From an uncultured Granulicatella sp. (GTDB lineage: Bacteria; Bacillota; Bacilli; Lactobacillales; Aerococcaceae), in the NCBI GenBank assembly GCA_938017885.1, contig CALIJD010000318.1, forward strand, positions 1-6,378: 6,378 nucleotides of DNA, given 5' to 3'. Position numbers and translations under genes: made by a program. Of this stretch, positions 1 to 6,378 are shown piece by piece (positions within the stretch are counted from its first letter, which is position 1; every line of letters begins with the position of its first letter). The notes under the pieces were generated by a model. It ran no database searches and was not told the origin of the DNA. It saw only the letters and a program-made list of their open reading frames with translations.

Positions 1-1465
<1,465 letters not shown>

Positions 1466-1466
1466 G

Positions 1467-1474
1467 AGGAGGGG
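1467..1474 (+). promoter_or_regulatory. Strong ribosome binding site supporting the TTG start of ntpE
   Basis: AGGAGGGG fills most of the 14-base gap after the ntpK stop and sits five bases before the TTG at 1480. There is no ATG nearby in frame (the first internal Met is near residue 36), so this site decides the TTG start. Confidence 0.82.
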
Positions 1475-1479
1475 TATTC

Positions 1480-2064
1480 TTGAAAGATTTAGAGCAACTA
1501 AAACAACTTATTCTAGCGGATTTAGAAAAAGAATCAAAGCAGCGAATTGAGGTTGCTACTAAAGAACAAGAAGAACGCATCAATCAAATGAATGCACAAT
1601 ATTCGCAACAAGAAATGGCGAAGAAAACTGCATTAAAACAAGAAGCAAAATCACAATACGAAAAAGAGCAACAGACTATTTTGAACGCAAGTAAAAAAGA
1701 AGTCTTGCGCGTAAAACGTGAACTTCTTGAGAGTGTATTTGAGGACGTTCTACAAGTAATGTCAACCTGGAGTGGGGAAACATTACGTCTCTTTATCGAG
1801 TCAGCTATTCGCAAATTACCAAAACAACAACAAACCACACTAACTTTTGGAGAAGACACTGTTTCTCGTTTAAGCGATGACGACAAACATGCGTTAACTT
1901 CGCAATTTGATTTCGTTAATATTGACGAAGTAGCTCTTCCAAAGAAAGCAGGATTTGTGTTGAAACAAGAAGGTATCGAATATAACTATTTATTCGAAGC
2001 ATTAATTGAAGATTTAAAAGAAGAATATTCACCTATCTTAGCTAGAAAAGCATTCATTGGGTAA
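1480..2064 (+). CDS. ntpE: V-type ATPase subunit E, peripheral stalk
   Basis: This subunit is part of the peripheral stalk, which keeps the A3B3 head from spinning with the rotor; in E. hirae it pairs with NtpF. The 194 residues are close to the usual length of about 200. Residues about 5-85 are highly charged and rich in Lys, Glu and Gln, as in a long alpha-helix or coiled coil. The remaining part (about 88-194) looks like the small globular domain that contacts the head, with a conserved-looking end in YLFEALIEDLKEEY. The start is TTG, chosen because of the strong upstream ribosome binding site and because the next in-frame Met would remove much of the coiled coil. The sequence itself is low in complexity, so the assignment rests on length, architecture, the C-terminal motif and its place between K and C. 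Confidence 0.94.
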   Translation: MKDLEQLKQLILADLEKESKQRIEVATKEQEERINQMNAQYSQQEMAKKTALKQEAKSQYEKEQQTILNASKKEVLRVKRELLESVFEDVLQVMSTWSGETLRLFIESAIRKLPKQQQTTLTFGEDTVSRLSDDDKHALTSQFDFVNIDEVALPKKAGFVLKQEGIEYNYLFEALIEDLKEEYSPILARKAFIG

Positions 2065-2070
2065 GGAGGG
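2063..2070 (+). promoter_or_regulatory. Ribosome binding site of ntpC overlapping the ntpE stop codon
   Basis: AAGGAGGG begins on the last two bases of the ntpE TAA and lies five bases before the ATG at 2076. The nearer ATG at 2071 runs into TGA after two codons, so 2076 is the real start. The ribosome that ends ntpE covers this site, so the two genes are likely coupled. Confidence 0.8.
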
Positions 2071-2075
2071 ATGGA

Positions 2076-3077
2076 ATGAATGATTTAGCCTATTCAGGAG
2101 TGAATACGACCGTTCGTATTCTTGAACAGCAATTACTGTCCAAGGAACAATTGAATGGGATTCTCGTATCTAAATCCTTACAACAAGCATTAGAAGCCTT
2201 GCAAAAGACAAGTTATGAGGTAGATGTACAAGAAGTTCTCGAATCAAGACAGTTCGATCCAGTCTTAGATGCCCATTTGAAGCGCAACTATGATGAGGTA
2301 TTAGAACTCATTCCAGATGCATCACTCCTTGATGTGTTCTCGATTCGTTACACTTACCATAATTTAAAAGTTCTTCTGAAATCGAAGTTCTCTGGAAAAG
2401 ACTTAAAGCATTTATGTGTTCCGTTAGGACGTTATTCTTTCGAAACCTTAAATCAATTAGTCGAAACTCAAGATTCACTTGATGTACCAGACATTATGAT
2501 TGAAGGTGTTCGTGAAGCGTATGCAGATTTTGAAAACTTTGGCCGCTTAGAAGCTGCCGATGTATTTATGGATCGCTACTATTTCAAACATCTTCGACTC
2601 ATCGACCGTACCATGAATCAAGAGGTCATCCATCAAATCGTGAACATTATGATTGATTTGGAAAATATCACCATCTTAATCCGTGCCGCGAAGCAAAAAC
2701 AATCGCGCTCCTTCTTAATTGGGGTGTTGTCAAGCGAAGGAACAGTTGACAAAACATTATTAATCGACAAAGTGCTTGAAAAGGGCACAGAGGCTCTTAT
2801 TGACCTTTATCGTCATGTTCCATACTATGACAAGATTGTGGCGATTTTAGAACAGGAAGAACATCCAGTCTTTGCATTGGAATTATTAAAAGAAGAATTG
2901 ATTTATCACATTCTAGAAGAAGCGACTTTTGAACCATTTGGACCGCTGCCTTGTCTTGCGTATATTCATGCGTTAGAGATGGAAGTCAAAAATCTCCGTC
3001 TATTACTGGTTGGTGTGGACAATGAGTTTACTGAAGAACAATTAAGAGAAAGGATGCGACCAGTTTATGTCTCATAA
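2076..3077 (+). CDS. ntpC: V-type ATPase subunit C (eukaryotic subunit d homologue), rotor socket
   Basis: This is the funnel-shaped soluble subunit that sits on the cytoplasmic face of the K ring and receives the central shaft, joining the V1 and Vo parts. Its 333 residues match the family's usual length of about 330. It has no signal peptide or membrane segment, as expected. The sequence is rich in Leu, Glu and Asp, with repeated short helical patterns such as [24 protein letters not shown] and [15 protein letters not shown]. The last is near the C-terminus and is typical of the V/A-type C/d family. The end overlaps ntpG by 11 bases in a different frame. Identification rests on the length, the C-terminal motif and its position between E and G in the conserved operon order. 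It should not be confused with the unrelated eukaryotic V-ATPase subunit C. Confidence 0.95.
   Translation: MNDLAYSGVNTTVRILEQQLLSKEQLNGILVSKSLQQALEALQKTSYEVDVQEVLESRQFDPVLDAHLKRNYDEVLELIPDASLLDVFSIRYTYHNLKVLLKSKFSGKDLKHLCVPLGRYSFETLNQLVETQDSLDVPDIMIEGVREAYADFENFGRLEAADVFMDRYYFKHLRLIDRTMNQEVIHQIVNIMIDLENITILIRAAKQKQSRSFLIGVLSSEGTVDKTLLIDKVLEKGTEALIDLYRHVPYYDKIVAILEQEEHPVFALELLKEELIYHILEEATFEPFGPLPCLAYIHALEMEVKNLRLLLVGVDNEFTEEQLRERMRPVYVS
3049..3054 (+). promoter_or_regulatory. Ribosome binding site of ntpG inside the ntpC coding end
   Basis: AAAGGA lies within the last codons of ntpC, 12 bases before the ATG at 3067. It is weaker and more distant than the other sites in this operon, so ntpG translation probably relies on ribosomes arriving from ntpC. 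Confidence 0.55.
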
Positions 3078-3378
3078 AATTGCCGTAGTAGGCGACAAAG
3101 ATTCCATCCTTCCTTTTAAAATTTTAGGGTTTGACGTGTATCCTTGCCATGAAGCGCAAAGTGCACGAAAGACGATTGATGAACTTGCTGGAGAGAAATT
3201 TGGGATTATTTATGTAACGGAAGCTATTGCTAGTCAAATTCCGGAAACGATTCGTCGTTATGATGCAGAAATTTCACCAGCCATCATCCTCATTCCAAAC
3301 CATAAAGGATCTTTAGGAATTGGAAAATCAAGAATTCAAGAAAATGTTGAAAAAGCGGTTGGACAAAATATCTTATAA
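3067..3378 (+). CDS. ntpG: V-type ATPase central-stalk subunit (F family, E. hirae NtpG)
   Basis: This is a small soluble subunit of the rotating central shaft, which binds subunit D and influences ATPase activity in this family. The 103 residues equal the length I recall for E. hirae NtpG. The N-terminus has the family pattern [20 protein letters not shown]. The rest alternates strands and helices in a CheY-like arrangement ([22 protein letters not shown]), and it ends in EKAVGQNIL, as I recall for the enterococcal protein. It begins 11 bases inside ntpC; no upstream in-frame Met fits better. It is often named subunit F, and its gene ntpF or atpF in other annotations. In E. hirae the name ntpF belongs to a different, peripheral-stalk gene at the head of the operon. 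Confidence 0.96.
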   Translation: MSHKIAVVGDKDSILPFKILGFDVYPCHEAQSARKTIDELAGEKFGIIYVTEAIASQIPETIRRYDAEISPAIILIPNHKGSLGIGKSRIQENVEKAVGQNIL

Positions 3379-3411
3379 CCAACCAATCACTAAACTAAGG
3401 GAGGTACCTCA
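3379..3411 (+). promoter_or_regulatory. Leader of ntpA: strong ribosome binding site embedded in a 10-base palindrome
   Basis: This is the longest gap between genes in the window. It carries GGGAGGT at 3399-3405, six bases before the GTG start at 3412. The bases GAGGTACCTC (3401-3410) are a perfect palindrome covering most of that site. A hairpin could have only three base pairs around a GTAC loop, so a regulatory role is doubtful. The ribosome binding site itself is convincing and fixes the GTG start. Confidence 0.75.
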
Positions 3412-5193
3412 GTGAAGATCGGAAGAATCGTAAAAGTATCAGGTCCTCTTGTGACTGCTGAAGGAATGGAAGATGCGAATATTCAAGATATTTGTCGTGT
3501 GGGTCATCTAGGCCTTATCGGTGAAATCATCGAAATGCGTAAAGATATCGCATCCATTCAAGTATATGAAGAAACTTCAGGAATTGGACCAGGAGAACCC
3601 GTCGAAACAACAGGGGAAGCATTATCTGTTGAATTAGCGCCAGGGATTGTATCTCAAATGTTTGATGGGATTCAACGTCCCCTCAATAAATTTAAAGAAG
3701 TATCACAAAGTGACTTTTTAGTCCGCGGAACAAACGTGGACGCTCTAGACCGTGAAAAAGAGTGGGAATTCGTTCCTAATGCTACAGTTGGTCAAGAAGT
3801 AGAAGCCGGAGACATTATTGGTTATGTACAAGAAACAAAAGTTGTACAACATAAAATCATGGTGCCATATGGTGTTAAAGGTAAATTAGTAAAAGTGGAA
3901 GCTGGAACCTTCAAAATTGAAGATACAGTATACCAAATCGAAACAGAATCAGGCGTACGTGATTTCAACTTAATTCAACGTTGGCCAGTACGTCGTGGTC
4001 GCCCATATAAAGTAAAGAAAAATACGGAAGTTCCAATGTTAACAGGACAACGTGTTATCGATACTTTCTTCCCAGTAACAAAAGGGGGAGCAGCAGCTGT
4101 TCCGGGACCATTCGGAGCTGGTAAAACAGTGGTGCAACACCAAATCGCAAAATGGGCTGACGTGGATATCGTAGTATACGTAGGTTGTGGTGAACGTGGA
4201 AACGAAATGACAGACGTATTGAACGAATTCCCTGAATTGATTGACCCAACAACTGGCGAATCCATCATGGAACGTACGATCTTAATCGCCAACACTTCTA
4301 ACATGCCGGTAGCGGCCCGTGAAGCGTCTATTTATACAGGAATCACCATTGCGGAATACTTCCGTGATATGGGATATAACGTAGCTATTATGGCGGACTC
4401 AACCTCACGTTGGGCAGAAGCACTCCGTGAAATGTCTGGACGTCTAGAAGAAATGCCAGGGGACGAAGGTTATCCAGCTTACTTAGGAAGCCGTATCGCA
4501 GAATACTACGAACGTGCAGGACGTGTTGAAACACTAGGAAGCGAAGGTCGTGAAGGTACCATTACAGCCATTGGTGCCGTATCACCTCCAGGGGGAGACA
4601 CATCAGAACCAGTCACACAAAATACATTGCGTGTAGCGAAAGTATTCTGGGGGTTAGATGCAACATTGGCGCAAAAACGTCACTTCCCATCTATGAACTG
4701 GTTAACTTCTTACTCATTGTATGATCCAGAAGTGGGTAAATACATGGATGAGAATGTGCATTCGAACTGGTCTGAATTTGTTCAACATGCAATGAACACA
4801 TTACAAGAAGAAGCAAGCTTAGAAGAAATCGTTCGTTTAGTAGGTCTGGAATCATTATCTGAACGTGACCGTTTAACAATGACGATTGCGAAATCTCTTC
4901 GTGAAGACTTCTTGCAACAAAACGCGTTTGATGATGTCGATACATTTACATCACGCGAAAAACAATATCGCATGTTAGAGCTTATCTTAACGTTTGAAAA
5001 AGAAGCTCGTAATGCGATGAAACTGGGTTCTTACTATGCGGAAATTATGGACGGAACAGAAGAAGTGCGTGACCGTATTGCTCGTTCTAAATATATTCCG
5101 GAAGCTGAAATTGCACGTTTTGAAGAAATTAAAGCTCAAATTAAATCAGATATCGAAAAAACAATTCAACATGGAGGGATGACACATGCTTAA
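3412..5193 (+). CDS. ntpA: V-type ATPase catalytic subunit A (ATP-hydrolysing)
   Basis: Three copies alternate with three B subunits to form the head that hydrolyses ATP and drives rotation. The 593 residues match the length I recall for E. hirae NtpA. Order of parts: N-terminal beta-barrel (about 1-75, [13 protein letters not shown]); the extra A-type insertion (about 110-200, including [12 protein letters not shown]); the nucleotide-binding domain; and a helical C-terminal domain (about 450-593). The Walker A loop GPFGAGKT is residues 232-239, with Lys238 and Thr239. The catalytic Glu261 and Arg262 lie in GCGERGNE, and the Walker B aspartate is Asp329 in [11 protein letters not shown]. The alpha/beta-family signature is residues 426-435 ([10 protein letters not shown]), with Met428 where the PROSITE pattern expects Leu, Ile or Val. 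The GTG start is chosen for its ribosome binding site and because the conserved first strand begins at residue 2. The 3' end overlaps ntpB by 8 bases. All catalytic residues are present. Confidence 0.99.
   Translation: MKIGRIVKVSGPLVTAEGMEDANIQDICRVGHLGLIGEIIEMRKDIASIQVYEETSGIGPGEPVETTGEALSVELAPGIVSQMFDGIQRPLNKFKEVSQSDFLVRGTNVDALDREKEWEFVPNATVGQEVEAGDIIGYVQETKVVQHKIMVPYGVKGKLVKVEAGTFKIEDTVYQIETESGVRDFNLIQRWPVRRGRPYKVKKNTEVPMLTGQRVIDTFFPVTKGGAAAVPGPFGAGKTVVQHQIAKWADVDIVVYVGCGERGNEMTDVLNEFPELIDPTTGESIMERTILIANTSNMPVAAREASIYTGITIAEYFRDMGYNVAIMADSTSRWAEALREMSGRLEEMPGDEGYPAYLGSRIAEYYERAGRVETLGSEGREGTITAIGAVSPPGGDTSEPVTQNTLRVAKVFWGLDATLAQKRHFPSMNWLTSYSLYDPEVGKYMDENVHSNWSEFVQHAMNTLQEEASLEEIVRLVGLESLSERDRLTMTIAKSLREDFLQQNAFDDVDTFTSREKQYRMLELILTFEKEARNAMKLGSYYAEIMDGTEEVRDRIARSKYIPEAEIARFEEIKAQIKSDIEKTIQHGGMTHA
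5173..5178 (+). promoter_or_regulatory. Ribosome binding site of ntpB inside the ntpA coding end
   Basis: GGAGGG encodes part of the A-subunit tail (Gly-Gly-Met) and sits seven bases before the ntpB ATG at 5186. The nearer ATG at 5179 is the ntpA Met codon and is in the wrong frame for ntpB. Termination of ntpA at 5193 lies just past the ntpB start, which suits coupled translation of two subunits needed in equal amounts. Confidence 0.8.
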
Positions 5194-6378
5194 AGAGTAT
5201 CGTACGATTAGTGAAGTTGTTGGCCCTTTAATGATGGTTGAACAAGTCGAAGGCGTTAAATATGATGAGTTGGTTGAAATCCAATTACAAAATGGTGAAT
5301 TACGTCATGGACAAGTACTGGAAGTAAACGAAGATAAAGCGATGGTTCAGATTTTCGAAGGACCAAGCGGCATTAACATTCGTGATACAAAAGTACGTTT
5401 CCGTGGTAAACCATTATCATTAAACGTATCTGAAGATATGATTGGTCGTATTTTCGATGGGATGGGGAACGTGATGGATAATGGCCCCGAAATCCTTCCA
5501 GAAGCGACTTTAGACGTAAACGGACAAGCGATTAACCCAGTTTCTCGTGACTATCCGGATGAATTTATTCAAACAGGGATTTCTGCGATTGACCACTTGA
5601 ACACTCTTGTTCGTGGACAAAAATTACCAGTATTCTCTGGTTCAGGGCTTCCACACAAAGAGTTAGCAGCCCAAATCGCACGTCAAGCGACTGTATTAAA
5701 CAGCGACGAAAAATTCGCGGTAGTATTTGCTGCAATGGGGATTACCTTCGACGAAGCGGAATACTTCATGGAAGACTTCCGTAAGACAGGGGCGATTGAC
5801 CGTTCAGTGATGTTCCTAAACTTAGCAAGCGACCCAGCGATTGAACGTATTGCGACTCCAAAAATCGCATTAACAACAGCTGAGTACTTAGCGTTTGAAA
5901 AAGGAATGCACGTACTGGTTATCATGACAGACATGACCAACTACTGTGAAGCGCTTCGTGAAATTTCAGCGGCTCGTCGTGAAGTTCCAGGACGTCGTGG
6001 ATATCCAGGTTACTTATATACAAACCTTTCGACAATTTACGAACGTGCAGGACGTATCGTTGGGAAGCCAGGGTCGGTAACTCAAATTCCAATCCTTTCA
6101 ATGCCTGAAGATGATATTACTCACCCAATTCCTGACTTAACAGGATACATCACAGAAGGACAAATCATTTTGGACCGTGCTCTTGATAAACAAGGGATTC
6201 AACCTCCAATTAATGTACTACCTTCATTATCTCGTCTAAAAGATAAAGGTTCAGGTGAAGGAAAGACTCGTAAGGACCACGCACCAACGATGAACCAATT
6301 GTTCGCGGCTTATGCGACTGGTAAACAAGCTAAAGAACTTGCAGTTGTATTAGGAGAATCTGCATTATCGAAAACAGA
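5186..6378 (+). CDS. ntpB: V-type ATPase non-catalytic subunit B, 3' end outside window
   Basis: This subunit alternates with A in the head and supplies residues to the catalytic site at the A/B interface, but it does not hydrolyse ATP itself. The frame is open from the ATG at 5186 to the right edge: 397 full codons of a protein usually about 458-460 long, so roughly 60 C-terminal residues are missing. The N-terminus reads [20 protein letters not shown], the family's beta-barrel. In place of a Walker A loop it has SGSGLPHKE (residues 151-159), the degenerate form normal for B. MVIMTD-type sequence ([19 protein letters not shown]) and [18 protein letters not shown] follow. [10 protein letters not shown] (340-349) fits the alpha/beta ATPase signature. 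Arg350 directly after it matches the arginine finger that B contributes in E. hirae. Subunit D is expected next downstream. Confidence 0.98.
   Translation, partial: MLKEYRTISEVVGPLMMVEQVEGVKYDELVEIQLQNGELRHGQVLEVNEDKAMVQIFEGPSGINIRDTKVRFRGKPLSLNVSEDMIGRIFDGMGNVMDNGPEILPEATLDVNGQAINPVSRDYPDEFIQTGISAIDHLNTLVRGQKLPVFSGSGLPHKELAAQIARQATVLNSDEKFAVVFAAMGITFDEAEYFMEDFRKTGAIDRSVMFLNLASDPAIERIATPKIALTTAEYLAFEKGMHVLVIMTDMTNYCEALREISAARREVPGRRGYPGYLYTNLSTIYERAGRIVGKPGSVTQIPILSMPEDDITHPIPDLTGYITEGQIILDRALDKQGIQPPINVLPSLSRLKDKGSGEGKTRKDHAPTMNQLFAAYATGKQAKELAVVLGESALSKT

Noticed and set aside
1584..1886. Minus-strand reading frame of 100 codons opposite ntpE
   Set aside because: It lies wholly inside the ntpE coding region. 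Its product is Ser/Cys/Phe-rich, as expected from reading Lys/Glu/Gln-rich DNA backwards, and I see no convincing ribosome site or domain.
3401..3410. Palindrome GAGGTACCTC as a terminator or protein operator
   Set aside because: A stem of three pairs with no following T-run cannot act as an intrinsic terminator. A 10-base palindrome alone, partly dictated by the ribosome site, is too little to call an operator.
3975..4304. Minus-strand reading frames (109 and 65 codons) opposite the Walker A region of ntpA
   Set aside because: They are shadows of a strongly conserved gene whose codon bias keeps the opposite strand free of stops. No recognisable protein features.
4691..4973. Two overlapping minus-strand reading frames opposite the C-terminal part of ntpA
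   Set aside because: They overlap each other in different frames and lie inside a certain gene; no evidence of coding.
5683..5940. Minus-strand reading frame of 85 codons opposite ntpB
   Set aside because: It lies inside the conserved nucleotide-binding domain of ntpB and has no support of its own.

Overview
The window is a contiguous stretch of a bacterial V-type (V/A-type) ATPase operon, all on the plus strand. It holds seven subunit genes in the order I-K-E-C-G-A-B, using Enterococcus hirae ntp names. Subunit I is cut at the left edge and subunit B at the right edge. Gene order, subunit lengths (K 160, E 194, C 333, G 103 and A 593 residues) and the positions of active-site residues closely match my recollection of the E. 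hirae Na+-translocating ATPase operon (ntpFIKECGABDHJ). The moderately low GC, strong GGAGG-type ribosome binding sites and use of ATG, GTG and TTG starts fit a Gram-positive Firmicute, most likely a member of the Lactobacillales. I cannot name the genus from the sequence alone.

Layout: bases 1-965 encode the C-terminal membrane half of stator subunit I. Bases 983-1465 encode the rotor-ring proteolipid K. Bases 1480-2064 encode peripheral-stalk subunit E, which starts with TTG. Bases 2076-3077 encode subunit C (eukaryotic d homologue), and 3067-3378 encode the central-stalk subunit G (F family), overlapping C by 11 bases. Bases 3412-5193 encode catalytic subunit A, which starts with GTG after the longest gap in the window (33 bases). 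From 5186 to the right edge lies non-catalytic subunit B, overlapping A by 8 bases; about 397 codons are present. There is no gene-free stretch above 33 bases, and I see no RNA gene, mobile element, CRISPR array, terminator or pseudogene.

The genes encode one machine. ATP hydrolysis in the A3B3 head turns a central shaft (subunit G, plus subunit D, expected downstream). The shaft is seated through C on the K ring, and ions cross at the interface between K and the membrane part of I. Subunit E, with its partner NtpF (expected upstream), holds the head against rotation. The K proteolipid carries all the residues that coordinate Na+ in E. hirae NtpK, so the enzyme is predicted to move Na+ rather than H+. 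This is an ordinary, well-conserved core operon. I found no undescribed system in it; the findings are modest points on ion specificity, translational coupling and the region before ntpA.
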